Made by a program: the position numbers and the translations under genes. A stretch of 62,754 bases of DNA from a virus: IMG/VR virus record IMGVR_UViG_3300020472_000024, positions 1 to 62,754 of that record, one strand, 5' to 3'. The notes under the pieces are model-generated. The model was not told the origin of the DNA and ran no database searches. It saw only the letters and a list, made by a program, of their open reading frames with translations. Numbering within the stretch: position 1 is the stretch's first letter; each line of letters begins with the position of its first letter. Below are positions 39,048-47,028 of the stretch, one piece after another.

Positions 39048-40008
39048 CAGCATTCTCCTCCTGTTTTAATTCTTCTTTTAATTTTGCTTCTTCTTTAATT
39101 TGTTGTTTACGTTCTTCTTTTGCTCTTTCTTTTTCATCAATATAATCTTGGTAAGTCTTTTCTACTTTTTCTTCACCAATATCAACCGTAATATCAGTAT
39201 CAACATAGTCTTTTATTTCTGGTACTTCTACTTCTTTGATAGGTTCAAATTCCCATAGACCTTTGTCAACACCTAAATTGATAACATCAACTACACCTTT
39301 TTCAATTGCTTTTCTAACTGCAAGTGTAACTGGTTCGTTTCTAGCATAACCAGCTTCTACTTCAACTAACATTGTATCAGTATCAAAGTATTTAAATATG
39401 TCTGATCCTGTTGATGTAGAAAAAATAGTTTTCTCAACCGTTGTTGATAGTACAACTTCACCAGTCTGTACATTAATAACTCTTAATATAATAGTTACTA
39501 TGTCTTGTCTAAATTGTTTGTTTGCCTGAATACCTAATACTCTAGCACCAAAACCACCTGATTTAATATCTGAATCATAACCTACAATACCACCTGTGAT
39601 ATATGCACCAGCAAATAATAGTGGTGGTAAAGGTTCTGCACCCTCACCATTTACTTGTTGTCTTGTTGATCTAATTAATTTTCTTTCTTGTAATAAACTT
39701 GGAAGACTTGTTCTCTCTACAACTCTAAACCATTCACCATTACCTGCGTCTGCAAGTGCTTTAATTAATAATTGATATGATCCTTGAGTTACTGCCGTAC
39801 TCATTGACGCAAAAGAACCACCTGGTTTCTTTTGTCCTGTCATATCTATGAAATCGTAAACTGCAATTATAATAGGTTCACCTTTAGGTGATTCTATATT
39901 TGATAAATCTTTATAAGCAACCGTTTGTGTTCTTACATCAAACTTTGCTTTTCCAGCACAACCTACTAACAAAAAAGAAAGTAGGAATATTGATATGTAT
40001 TTTAACAT
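38998..40008 (-). CDS. csgG: CsgG-like curli secretion lipoprotein
   Basis: 336 aa. Signal MLKYISIFLLSFLLVGC with lipobox LVGC. The CsgG core follows: IIIAVYDFIDMTGQKK, GEWFRVVERTSLPSLLQERK, AGAYITGGIVGYDSDIKSGG, GARVLGIQANKQFRQDIVTI and INVQTGEVVLSTTVEKTI. CsgG forms the nonameric outer-membrane pore for curlin export. A Lys/Glu-rich C-terminal extension (about residues 275-336) is additional to E. coli CsgG (277 aa). One-base overlap with csgF. Confidence 0.93.
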   Translation of the reverse strand: MLKYISIFLLSFLLVGCAGKAKFDVRTQTVAYKDLSNIESPKGEPIIIAVYDFIDMTGQKKPGGSFASMSTAVTQGSYQLLIKALADAGNGEWFRVVERTSLPSLLQERKLIRSTRQQVNGEGAEPLPPLLFAGAYITGGIVGYDSDIKSGGFGARVLGIQANKQFRQDIVTIILRVINVQTGEVVLSTTVEKTIFSTSTGSDIFKYFDTDTMLVEVEAGYARNEPVTLAVRKAIEKGVVDVINLGVDKGLWEFEPIKEVEVPEIKDYVDTDITVDIGEEKVEKTYQDYIDEKERAKEERKQQIKEEAKLKEELKQEENADETDNDSDSDSSSDIK

Positions 40009-40475
40009 TACGTATTGTCCTCTTTAGGCATTGTAAATGTCGTTACGGTTCCGTCTGTTTCTGTAACGGTTACGGTTACATTACCTGTACCTGAAGGTGT
40101 TGCCCAAGTAACTACTTCACCACCTACTGGTGATGTAAATGTACCAGAGTCTTGTTGTAGACCATCAGTACCAAATACGTTATCTGTAATTTGTTTTGCA
40201 AGGGCAGTATAAAATCTTGCCTCTATATTTGACTTAAACTTAGCAATTGCTGTGTTTTTTGCTTCTGTTTCTGCTTTTTCTTTAGCAGCTTTTTCTGCTG
40301 CCTTGATAGCGTCTTTTCTAGTCTTCTCTATATTCTCAATTGTTAGATAGTGTGATGATTTTCCGTTACCAGAAAACGATGGACTACCAAACTTAAAGGT
40401 AAGTTCACTACCTTTTACTGATTGGATTGATAAAACTACTAAAATTGTTGCTAATGCTAGTGATAATTTTCCCAT
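40008..40475 (-). CDS. csgF: CsgF-like curli assembly factor
   Basis: 155 aa. Signal MGKLSLALATILVVLSIQSV, then ELTFKFGSPSFSGN, equivalent to TMTFQFRNPNFGGN at the mature N-terminus of CsgF, the part that plugs the CsgG pore. A helical Lys/Ala segment and a C-terminal beta region (GNVTVTVTETDGTVTTF) follow. Its late promoter TATAAATA lies 21 nt upstream of the ATG. It should lock curlin nucleation to the CsgG channel. Confidence 0.85.
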   Translation of the reverse strand: MGKLSLALATILVVLSIQSVKGSELTFKFGSPSFSGNGKSSHYLTIENIEKTRKDAIKAAEKAAKEKAETEAKNTAIAKFKSNIEARFYTALAKQITDNVFGTDGLQQDSGTFTSPVGGEVVTWATPSGTGNVTVTVTETDGTVTTFTMPKEDNT

Positions 40476-40496
40476 AAATTTCTCTCTTTACAGGTA

Positions 40497-40504
40497 TATT
40501 TATA
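40497..40504 (-). promoter_or_regulatory. T4-type late promoter box TATAAATA of the curli-like operon
   Basis: Exact TATAAATA with 21 nt to the csgF ATG and a GAGAG ribosome site between; the best placed late box in the window. It predicts late expression of csgF through the cyclase. Confidence 0.8.
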
Positions 40505-40508
40505 AGAT

Positions 40509-40682
40509 TTACTTACTGAATTTGTCTGTTAATTTGTTGATTAGTTCAAAAGCGACTTTAATTTTTTCTTCTAAAACCTTAATTCGGTAATGTGCCTGCG
40601 CTAAGGTGACTATTAGTAATATAAATGCCACAAATATCGGCCATAATCTACTCAACATCAATACTGCGTCTGAAGCTTCCAT
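40509..40682 (-). CDS. 57-aa membrane peptide with coiled-coil tail
   Basis: MEASDAVLMLSRLWPIFVAF leads into one membrane helix (about residues 13-30), then a charged helix ending LTDKFSK. Lies between a small secreted-protein operon and the csgF late promoter. Function unknown. Confidence 0.5.
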   Translation of the reverse strand: MEASDAVLMLSRLWPIFVAFILLIVTLAQAHYRIKVLEEKIKVAFELINKLTDKFSK

Positions 40683-40687
40683 AATTA

Positions 40688-41152
40688 TTATTCGTATACT
40701 TTTTTTCTCTCGTATGCCTGCTCGTGTCTACCTGTAATCTCTAGTATTTCCCACTCGCCATTTTCTAATACTCTTACTTTTGCATTTACTTTATCACAAG
40801 TCATATTGTAAACACCGTCTTTAGTTTCACTTTCTTTATATTTTCTTTCTGCCTCTCTTTTATTTTTAAGGCAGTCCATTAAGTTTTCACTTGCAACGTG
40901 GTCAACTAGTTTTCTTTGTCCATCTTCTCCTAGTTCAAAGATACATACTGCAAATACAACACCGTCTTCAGGTGTAGATTCTGAAGTCTTGTGTTCTTCT
41001 TTCATAAAAGTTTTATGTGTATGTTTCTTTTCAATAGGACATACTTGGTGACCGTCATCGCCACAACCTGTGCAATCTGCAAATACAATACTAACACCAC
41101 CTATTAATATAATAAGTGAAAGTAATCCTGCTAATAGTAATCTTCCTTGCAT
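40688..41152 (-). CDS. Secreted Cys-rich protein
   Basis: 154 aa. Signal ending GGVSIVFA, then DCTGCGDDGHQVCPIEKK with four clustered cysteines, and ENLMDCLKNKREAERKYKES followed by a C-x-x-V-x-A element. Those latter features are shared with the next gene downstream, indicating duplication. Likely periplasmic with disulfides. One-base overlap with the downstream gene. Confidence 0.6.
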   Translation of the reverse strand: MQGRLLLAGLLSLIILIGGVSIVFADCTGCGDDGHQVCPIEKKHTHKTFMKEEHKTSESTPEDGVVFAVCIFELGEDGQRKLVDHVASENLMDCLKNKREAERKYKESETKDGVYNMTCDKVNAKVRVLENGEWEILEITGRHEQAYERKKVYE

Positions 41153-41457
41153 TAGTTTAATATTTTAAGTAATCTTATTCCGTATTTTGCTTGTTTGTCT
41201 TCTTGTAATAATGCTTTTACTTGTTTACAAGCAAATATAACTCTTTCGCCACCTACTTCTCTACTTGCTACTCTTTTAGATTTTAGGCATTGACTTATAT
41301 TTTCTTTGTAAACCCATTCAATTAATTTTCCGTTAAGTGTTAGTGTCAAAGCAATGACACCATCTTTTTCATACTTTTCACCACCAGTATATAATTTAGC
41401 TGCAAATACGCTAGTTGTAAATAATAATAAAAATAATATACTAGTTAATTTTTTCAT
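41152..41457 (-). CDS. Secreted protein, paralogue of the upstream-transcribed neighbour
   Basis: 101 aa. Signal MKKLTSILFLLLFTTSVFAA. KENISQCLKSKRVASREVGG and FACKQVKALLQED match the CLKxKR...CxxVxA pattern of the protein at 40688-41152. Small single-domain periplasmic protein with one disulfide likely. Function unknown. Confidence 0.6.
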   Translation of the reverse strand: MKKLTSILFLLLFTTSVFAAKLYTGGEKYEKDGVIALTLTLNGKLIEWVYKENISQCLKSKRVASREVGGERVIFACKQVKALLQEDKQAKYGIRLLKILN

Positions 41458-41912
41458 TGTGTTGTTTTCCCATTTTGATATATAATATTTCTATTACTAT
41501 CCTTTAATTTCTCAACATCATCTCTAAGGATTTTTACATCCTCTTGTAATCTTTTGATGTTAACGCCATTGTTCATCATATCTTCCATACTCTTTTGTAT
41601 TGCTTCCACCTGACCAGCAATGTGCTCAATCAACATAAATTGCTCCGAGTCAGCAGGTAGTGATCCCATTTCTCCACGAGGCCACTTAATTCTAAATTCT
41701 GTATTCTTTTCTAAATCAGCACCTATTGTTTCTATTGCCTGATTTAAGTCTTTTTCTGCAAGTGTGCTTTTAGTTTCTAACATTGTTATACGCTCTAGCA
41801 CTCCGAAATATGCCCATACACCAACGGCAACAGCAGCAACTATGGAAATCAAGTTCCTCATAGGCATACTGATAGCAGTATTGTCTGATATATCTAATCT
41901 ATTGTTTGCCAT
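41454..41912 (-). CDS. Membrane-anchored coiled-coil protein
   Basis: 152 aa. One membrane helix (NLISIVAAVAVGVWAYFGVL, about residues 20-40), then TMLETKSTLAEKDLNQAIET and C-terminal heptads (IKRLQEDVKILRDDVEKLKD). Marine T4-like phages carry a similar protein. Gene order beside spanin-like genes suggests a lysis or envelope role. Confidence 0.55.
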   Translation of the reverse strand: MANNRLDISDNTAISMPMRNLISIVAAVAVGVWAYFGVLERITMLETKSTLAEKDLNQAIETIGADLEKNTEFRIKWPRGEMGSLPADSEQFMLIEHIAGQVEAIQKSMEDMMNNGVNIKRLQEDVKILRDDVEKLKDSNRNIIYQNGKTTQ

Positions 41913-42291
41913 TATCTAATTCCTTTTTCTCTGGTTCATAATATTCCTTATATTTATCAAGCAAATCATTCGTTATTTTTAATTGATTACGAATTTGTGC
42001 AAAGTTCTTTGCTAATAGTTCAAAATCTTTATCTGTAAGACCCCATAACACAGGATCAATGCCAGATTCCTCTAGTCTTTTAAACACTTCCTCGGCATTT
42101 TTACTAGTGATAATAATCCACTTTAGATTTTCTAGTTCTAACGCTGTGGGTTTGTTCAGATTGAGTTTTTCTCTCTCAACCTTCTTCTTAAATATCGTTA
42201 GTTCTTTAACACCCGAACAACTAGTAAGGGATGTAATTAGGATTAGCGATACTAGGACACTCCCTATTAATTTCAGACTTTTTTGTAGCAT
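41899..42291 (-). CDS. Spanin-like outer-membrane lipoprotein (o-spanin candidate)
   Basis: 130 aa. Signal with lipobox LTSC, then FKKKVEREKLNLNKPTALE and ENLKWIIITSKNAEEVFKRL, a layout I know from T4-like phage lipoproteins paired with a coiled-coil inner-membrane protein. The C-terminal half is helical. It overlaps the inner-membrane candidate by 71 nt in a different frame, typical of Rz/Rz1-type pairs. Function inferred from architecture. Confidence 0.6.
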   Translation of the reverse strand: MLQKSLKLIGSVLVSLILITSLTSCSGVKELTIFKKKVEREKLNLNKPTALELENLKWIIITSKNAEEVFKRLEESGIDPVLWGLTDKDFELLAKNFAQIRNQLKITNDLLDKYKEYYEPEKKELDNGKQ

Positions 42292-42688
42292 TCTTTTCTT
42301 TTTCAGTTAATTCGGCGCCACTTGCTATTTCAATACATCTTGTTGCTAATGCACTAGCACCGTTTGTTATTCTTTCAATAGATTCTGTTTTAGCAATTGC
42401 AAGTTTACCAACATCTCTATTCTTTTTGTTAAACCTTTTATCTAAATCGTCAAGGTCTTTTTTAAGTACACTTACTAACTCATTCATTTTTTGATTAGCA
42501 GCAAGTATATCTTTGAAATCGTTTTTTTGTTGTGTGATAAGTTCTTGTTGATCTGAAATTGCTTCTTCCATTTTCACAGCATTTGCTTTTAAAATAGCAT
42601 TATCTGATCTCAACTTCATCACATAAACGCCAGCGCCAATTACGGCGCTAGCGAGTATTCCAATAAAAAATAATCTAAATCCTAACAT
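42221..42688 (-). CDS. Rz-like inner-membrane coiled-coil protein (i-spanin candidate)
   Basis: 155 aa. N-terminal membrane helix (LFFIGILASAVIGAGVYVM), then a long coiled coil (about residues 30-105) and a C-terminal segment with two cysteines. This is the i-spanin plan; with the overlapping lipoprotein it would span the periplasm and fuse membranes at lysis. Gene overlap supports pairing. Confidence 0.65.
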   Translation of the reverse strand: MLGFRLFFIGILASAVIGAGVYVMKLRSDNAILKANAVKMEEAISDQQELITQQKNDFKDILAANQKMNELVSVLKKDLDDLDKRFNKKNRDVGKLAIAKTESIERITNGASALATRCIEIASGAELTEKEKNATKKSEINRECPSIANPNYIPY

Positions 42689-42691
42689 ATG

Positions 42692-42853
42692 TTAGTCTTT
42701 CTTCCAAATTGCCCACAGACCCCAAGCGATTGAAGCCCACGCAGCCATTTTAGCAATAGGACTTGCAAATAAAATTATAAGTCCGATTGCAATTAGAGCA
42801 CCACCGTGTAGCGATGATACTTCTTTTGCTCTTGCTTTTACAAAGTTTAACAT
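42692..42853 (-). CDS. 53-aa hydrophobic protein, holin candidate
   Basis: Begins MLNFVKARAKEVSSLHGGAL, then two hydrophobic segments (IAIGLIILFASPIA and MAAWASIAWGLWAIW) and a charged end KKD. Located immediately ahead of the spanin-like pair, it is the best holin candidate here. It has no sequence signature, so this rests on position and topology. Confidence 0.5.
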   Translation of the reverse strand: MLNFVKARAKEVSSLHGGALIAIGLIILFASPIAKMAAWASIAWGLWAIWKKD

Positions 42854-42854
42854 A

Positions 42855-43445
42855 TTAGTTTACTCCTTTTATTTTGGCATTTCTTTTTCTATGCCCATTC
42901 CACGCAACGAAGCCACCTATTCTTAATGACCAATATGCGAGGTAGTTCATAAGATAGAAACCATTAACATTGATATTAATATCTCTAAAGATTTCGTCTG
43001 ATCTTTTTTGAGATATAACACCTAGGGTTTCTTTCTTATTTTTCATTAATAGGGTTTGATACTTATACGCATAATCGTGTACAAGTCCTCCCATTAATAA
43101 CACTCCTACTGGTGAAAAAAACGGATGCAAAAATTTAGGTATGCTTGCACCGTCAAATGTAAACCCAGCAGGTATGACAAATTCTTTATCGTTTAATTTA
43201 TAATTGTAATCTTCAGCAAGTTCCCAATGTCTGACACCGAGTAACCAGAGAAGTATACCTTTCCAGAAACCTTTACCTTTTGTTTTGATAGGTATAGGTC
43301 TTAATACTGGCATTTTTTTAGATGTAAATGTATAACATCTAGGTTTCTTTTTATCAAGTAGATTGATAAGTGATCCTAGTATAACAACTATAATTAATAT
43401 AGTCCACATCCAAAATTTCATTGCTAAACTTATTATTAGTTCCAT
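42855..43445 (-). CDS. DUF1353 protein with N-terminal membrane anchor
   Basis: 196 aa. Membrane helix at about residues 10-29; then DUF1353: WELAEDYNYKLNDKEFVIPA, GFTFDGASIPKFLHPFFSP, GLVHDYAYKYQ and RSDEIFRDI. The conserved His-Asp (HDYAY) suggests metal or hydrolase chemistry, but the family is uncharacterised. A TATAAATA late box and GAGGA site precede it by 16 nt. Often near lysis genes in phages, as here. Confidence 0.75.
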   Translation of the reverse strand: MELIISLAMKFWMWTILIIVVILGSLINLLDKKKPRCYTFTSKKMPVLRPIPIKTKGKGFWKGILLWLLGVRHWELAEDYNYKLNDKEFVIPAGFTFDGASIPKFLHPFFSPVGVLLMGGLVHDYAYKYQTLLMKNKKETLGVISQKRSDEIFRDININVNGFYLMNYLAYWSLRIGGFVAWNGHRKRNAKIKGVN

Positions 43446-43460
43446 ATATTTCTTCCTCTA

Positions 43461-44204
43461 TTATTTATAGAATAGGTGTTCCCCTACATTTAAGAAGGTT
43501 CCACCTTTCCGTAATGCGTCTTTTACTTGTGTTTCGTCTAGTTTAAAACCCAATGATTTCATTTTTGATATAGAATCATTGTGTTCTTTTAAGTTCGTAT
43601 TCAATTCTATTATAACCGTTCTTGCTTTTTGTATGGTTTCTAACCCACCGTTGATAACTCTATGTTCTAAACCATCAACATCCATCTTAATATGATCTGG
43701 TATTATGTTCATTTGTTTACAAAAGGTATCTAACATAACCGTATTAATACCTTGTTTAAATGCAACACTCATACGACTTAAATCAAAATTCTTTTCTTCA
43801 TCAACGGTATGACAAGAACCACCTGGTCCTACATCTCTATTGTTTGCTATATTCAATACAGAAAATCCGTCAAAGTCTAAATTACCAGCACAATAAGCAG
43901 TAATTCTATCACCCATATTATTTAATCTTATATTCTGACATAACAAATTATAATTACTTGCCTCTGGTTCAAACGCATATACTTTAGCATTTCTACTTAC
44001 AGCACTCATAAGAGAATACATACCTACATTTGCCCCTATGTCAATTACAACATCTCCTGATTGCATATTGTCCATCCAAGTTATCGTAATAGGTTCTTTT
44101 TTAAAAATTTTCTTAACTCTACCTGCTGTTTTTTTAGTAGGTGTATAAAATTTTACTTCTTTATTATGATAACTTACACTACCTGTTTCATCAAACTTCA
44201 TCAT
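43461..44204 (-). CDS. FkbM-family methyltransferase (second copy)
   Basis: 247 aa. MQSGDVVIDIGANVGMYSLM binds SAM; YAFEPEASNYNLLCQNIRLN and PDHIKMDVDGLEHRVINGG are the FkbM motifs. Not close in sequence to the 20.4 kb copy, so probably acquired separately. Its 3' end contains the late promoter of the DUF1353 gene. Substrate unknown, probably a sugar hydroxyl. Confidence 0.82.
   Translation of the reverse strand: MMKFDETGSVSYHNKEVKFYTPTKKTAGRVKKIFKKEPITITWMDNMQSGDVVIDIGANVGMYSLMSAVSRNAKVYAFEPEASNYNLLCQNIRLNNMGDRITAYCAGNLDFDGFSVLNIANNRDVGPGGSCHTVDEEKNFDLSRMSVAFKQGINTVMLDTFCKQMNIIPDHIKMDVDGLEHRVINGGLETIQKARTVIIELNTNLKEHNDSISKMKSLGFKLDETQVKDALRKGGTFLNVGEHLFYK
43462..43469 (-). promoter_or_regulatory. 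T4-type late promoter box TATAAATA for the DUF1353/lysis group
   Basis: TATAAATA, then AGAGGA and the ATG at 43445 (16-nt gap). Close spacing and ribosome site make it a good late promoter for DUF1353, holin candidate and spanin-like genes. Confidence 0.75.
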
Positions 44205-44454
44205 CTGTACTATTCATCTTATCTAATTGCCATTGTTTATATTGTTCGTCAGTTATTTCTTCGCAACCCATTTGAAAACTTTGATATGTCATTCCTAAAG
44301 TTTTAAATGCACCTAATGTTTCTTCCATAATAGGTGGCATTGCTTTTTCACATTGCTCACGTGTATTATAAATTTGTAAATCAGTTCTATAATGGGTAGT
44401 ACAATCTACTTCGCCCATTGACATTATACATAGTAATCCAAATATTCTAAACAT
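44191..44454 (-). CDS. Small exported protein
   Basis: 87 aa from MFRIFGLLCIMSMGEVDC. Hydrophobic N-terminus, cysteines in REQCEKAMPP and MGCEEITDE that could pair. Starts within the stop of the oxygenase gene (TAATG). Not recognised. Confidence 0.5.
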   Translation of the reverse strand: MFRIFGLLCIMSMGEVDCTTHYRTDLQIYNTREQCEKAMPPIMEETLGAFKTLGMTYQSFQMGCEEITDEQYKQWQLDKMNSTDDEV

Positions 44455-45029
44455 TATTTTTTCCAATACTTATTTGATCGCAAGTTATAAACTAATGCTA
44501 ATCTATTTCGTATGCCATCTGCTTTATAACTATGCCAGGTATGATCGGTTCTACTAAAAGCAAAAGCACGGTTCGGTTTCCAATCAACTTGATAAGGATT
44601 TTTACCTGACTTATCCTCATACAACCAAGTACCTTCGTTTTTTTCAGGTGCAATATAAATCACTACACTTAATAATTTATCTCTACTATCACTATGAATA
44701 GGAAAGACATAATCTCTTCCATTATTTACAACATTTAATTCTGTATATTGATAATGTTGTAGTTTATCTGGCGCTAATTCTGTTAACCATTGCCACATTT
44801 TATCGTGGTATGAATTGTGTATCTCTTTTATTTGATCTTCACTTAAAGGAGATATACCTTCTTTGCCAGATGATGATTGAAAACCTATTTCTATTTTACC
44901 GTCTTTGTAAATCTTGTGTTTATAGATATCCCACTCATCAAATTTTGTATTAAACTCTATATTTCCTATCGTATGTAAATGTCTATGATATAAAAAATTG
45001 TCTTCAATAATATACTTTGGCCACATCAA
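44454..45029 (-). CDS. 2OG-Fe(II) oxygenase
   Basis: 191 aa. Double-stranded beta-helix motifs: YVFPIHSDSRDKLLSVVIYI (H-x-D iron ligands and first strands), EGTWLYED, and SRTDHTWHSYKADGIRNRLA (distal His and the Arg that binds 2-oxoglutarate). It should hydroxylate a protein, nucleic acid or small molecule. The window has two more such enzymes (59.6 and 61.5 kb). Substrate unknown. Confidence 0.75.
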   Translation of the reverse strand: MMWPKYIIEDNFLYHRHLHTIGNIEFNTKFDEWDIYKHKIYKDGKIEIGFQSSSGKEGISPLSEDQIKEIHNSYHDKMWQWLTELAPDKLQHYQYTELNVVNNGRDYVFPIHSDSRDKLLSVVIYIAPEKNEGTWLYEDKSGKNPYQVDWKPNRAFAFSRTDHTWHSYKADGIRNRLALVYNLRSNKYWKK

Positions 45030-45034
45030 TTATC

Positions 45035-45292
45035 TCATTTCTTTTTTTTACTCGCCTTTAAATTTACCGTTCCAATAGAATCTAATGGTCTCATTGTAGT
45101 TGGTTCTAGTGAAGTGCTAACTGAATCACCAACACCTGCTGACAAACCTACTCGTCTAGCACTTTTACCACCTTGTCCTTTAGGTGATGTATCAGTACCT
45201 TTTCTACTCAATGCTGCCATCGGTTGTAAACTATCTAATCCACCAACTTTAATAGTTGATATACCTAGATATTCTTTTAAAGATTTAACCAT
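45035..45292 (-). CDS. Hypothetical virion-region protein
   Basis: 85 aa. N-terminus MVKSLKEYLGISTIKVGG resembles the capsid-targeting-like peptides of nearby genes but lacks a (I/L)xE site. Gly/Ser-rich middle and KKKK end. Probably structural by neighbourhood. Confidence 0.45.
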   Translation of the reverse strand: MVKSLKEYLGISTIKVGGLDSLQPMAALSRKGTDTSPKGQGGKSARRVGLSAGVGDSVSTSLEPTTMRPLDSIGTVNLKASKKKK

Positions 45293-45620
45293 TGTATTTG
45301 TCCTTAAATGTTTTGTATTCTTTTTCTTCTTCTACTTTTAATTCTGTTTTACCAAAATGTTTTTCATCTATTGCGTGTTCAATGTTTTCTATCTTTTCAA
45401 TAACACCTCTTAATACTACATTGTTATTGTCATCACTCTCTTTGATTTTTCTTTTGATAGGTTTAGCAAACATCAACGGATCTTTTTTATCTTTTCTAAC
45501 ACCTGGTTCGTGTTTAGGAGGCAATGCAACATTACCACCATCACCAACAGCATTTGCTGGTGCGTCTTCATCAATCTTGTTGATGATTTCATCCATCATT
45601 TCTTTATAATGTTTTGGCAT
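45285..45620 (-). CDS. Conserved virion-region protein
   Basis: 111 aa from MPKHYKEMMDEIINKIDEDA. The motif ANAVGDGGNVALPPKHEPGV followed by RKDKKDP recalls a short conserved element of T4-like cyanophage tail or head proteins (from memory). Acidic C-terminus. No enzyme motif. Overlaps the upstream gene by 17 nt. Confidence 0.5.
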   Translation of the reverse strand: MPKHYKEMMDEIINKIDEDAPANAVGDGGNVALPPKHEPGVRKDKKDPLMFAKPIKRKIKESDDNNNVVLRGVIEKIENIEHAIDEKHFGKTELKVEEEKEYKTFKDKYNG

Positions 45621-46089
45621 AGTCAAACTCCGATTTTAATTCTCCATCTTTTTCATATACATCAACACCAAACCAATTACAAACAATTTGATCGTCTGTA
45701 TAAAACTCTGGTATCTCTCTGCTTTCATTTAATATATCTTCATAGAGATTGTTGTCTTTTAAATATGTAATAATAGTTGACTCTATTACATCTTTGTGTT
45801 TTGAATATTCTTTATTCTCTTTTAATAATAAAGCAGCAGCAACAGCAAATGATCCTAACTTACCTTTAATACCTACCTTAGCAAGTATTCTTTTTAAATT
45901 AAAAACAAACCTATGTAGTACCGTATAGGAACGCTTTGCTTCTGTTCCTTTAATCTGTCTATACTTTTGAAGTACCTTACCATCTTTATCAATGATACCA
46001 TACTTAAAAGCAGGTTGTTTTTCAAAAGGTGTTACTAGCATTTTAATAACTCTATATGCAATCAGTAAATCTACTGGTCTATTTGCCAT
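45604..46089 (-). CDS. Conserved T4-like virion-region protein
   Basis: 161 aa starting MANRPVDLLIAYRVIKMLVT, then PFEKQPAFKYGIIDKDGKVL, a start I recognise from cyanomyophage proteins in the tail/baseplate neighbourhood. Helical middle with an alanine-rich segment. Function not assigned. Confidence 0.55.
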   Translation of the reverse strand: MANRPVDLLIAYRVIKMLVTPFEKQPAFKYGIIDKDGKVLQKYRQIKGTEAKRSYTVLHRFVFNLKRILAKVGIKGKLGSFAVAAALLLKENKEYSKHKDVIESTIITYLKDNNLYEDILNESREIPEFYTDDQIVCNWFGVDVYEKDGELKSEFDYAKTL

Positions 46090-46451
46090 TACATTTCCTC
46101 TAATAGTTTCTTAATGTTTTCATCTACTTCAATCTCATTAAGTTCGTGTGGATATAGATAATTCAAGTGTTGTAAAACCGTTTTCAAAATTGGCCAGTAT
46201 TGTTTATCTATTTTGTATAAAAGTAATACACAAGCCGCCTCTACTCCAAAAACATTTTGTAAAACTATAATGTGATTTACAATTAGTCTTACTTTTATTT
46301 CACCTATTAACTTATATCTACGAAATAACCTTTTAAGATATTTGAATCTTTTAATGTCATCATATAATTCCTTATCTTTTTCAAGTGTAGGATTATCATA
46401 ATTCTGCTGTGCATACAGCATCCAATTATCTTTGGTTATCTCTTTGAACAT
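46089..46451 (-). CDS. Conserved T4-like virion-region protein
   Basis: 120 aa, starts MFKEITKDNWMLYAQQNYDN, mostly helical (RLIVNHIIVLQNVFGVEAAC). Companion of the preceding gene in many marine T4-like phages as I recall. Function unknown. Confidence 0.55.
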   Translation of the reverse strand: MFKEITKDNWMLYAQQNYDNPTLEKDKELYDDIKRFKYLKRLFRRYKLIGEIKVRLIVNHIIVLQNVFGVEAACVLLLYKIDKQYWPILKTVLQHLNYLYPHELNEIEVDENIKKLLEEM

Positions 46452-46453
46452 TA

Positions 46454-46897
46454 CTACACTAATTTAGCGTAGACTTTTGATGTTCCGTTTTGTAAAGTTT
46501 CATAAGATACTTCCATCTTTAATCCACCTTCTTTTCTATGAGATATACCATCATCATTTATATCAGAACCATCGGTATCTTTACCAAATCTTCCTCCGAA
46601 TTGAGTCACTTCACAAGAAACTTTACCAGAATCTCCTTGAATATCACAAGGTGATACCGTAAGACCTATTCTTTGTAACTTTTCTCTTAATTCGTCAACT
46701 GCAAATTGAGGTTTCATATATTCCCTTTCGGCAATAGAACCAACAAATGCGTTAACTCTTTTTAAAACATCAGCGTCAGCAATATTATGTACACCTATTG
46801 ATGAATCTTCTACTGAATTTGTAGTTTGTGATCCAACAGCAGCGGCACTTTTATCCGAACCTGAATGTTCGTTTACGTGTTGTTTAAAAGTTTTCAT
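46454..46897 (-). CDS. Virion-region protein with capsid-targeting-like N-terminus
   Basis: 147 aa. MKTFKQHVNEHSGSDKSAA parallels the T4 internal-protein targeting peptide MKTYQEFIAE; VNE matches the position of the (I/L)xE cleavage. The rest is a compact alpha/beta domain (LREKLQRIGLTVSPCDIQGD, GKVSCEVTQFGG). Probably packaged inside the head and trimmed by the prohead protease. Confidence 0.6.
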   Translation of the reverse strand: MKTFKQHVNEHSGSDKSAAAVGSQTTNSVEDSSIGVHNIADADVLKRVNAFVGSIAEREYMKPQFAVDELREKLQRIGLTVSPCDIQGDSGKVSCEVTQFGGRFGKDTDGSDINDDGISHRKEGGLKMEVSYETLQNGTSKVYAKLV

Positions 46898-47028
46898 TTA
46901 TTTTCCTCTACTTCTTTTTTAACTTCTTTTTTATCCTCAACCTCTTTAGATTGAGTGTCGCCTAAAACATCTTCCTCAAAGTCTTTTAATTCTTCTTCTT
47001 TGATATGTTGTTTAAACTTTTTTACCAT
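46894..47028 (-). CDS. 44-aa peptide with capsid-targeting-like N-terminus
   Basis: MVKKFKQHIKEEELKDFEED, then a Lys/Glu-rich end (EVKKEVEENK). The first 11 residues fit the targeting pattern with IKE. Such a short, highly charged protein resembles T4 internal or core peptides such as gp67/gp68. Overlaps the next ATG (ATGA). Confidence 0.55.
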   Translation of the reverse strand: MVKKFKQHIKEEELKDFEEDVLGDTQSKEVEDKKEVKKEVEENK

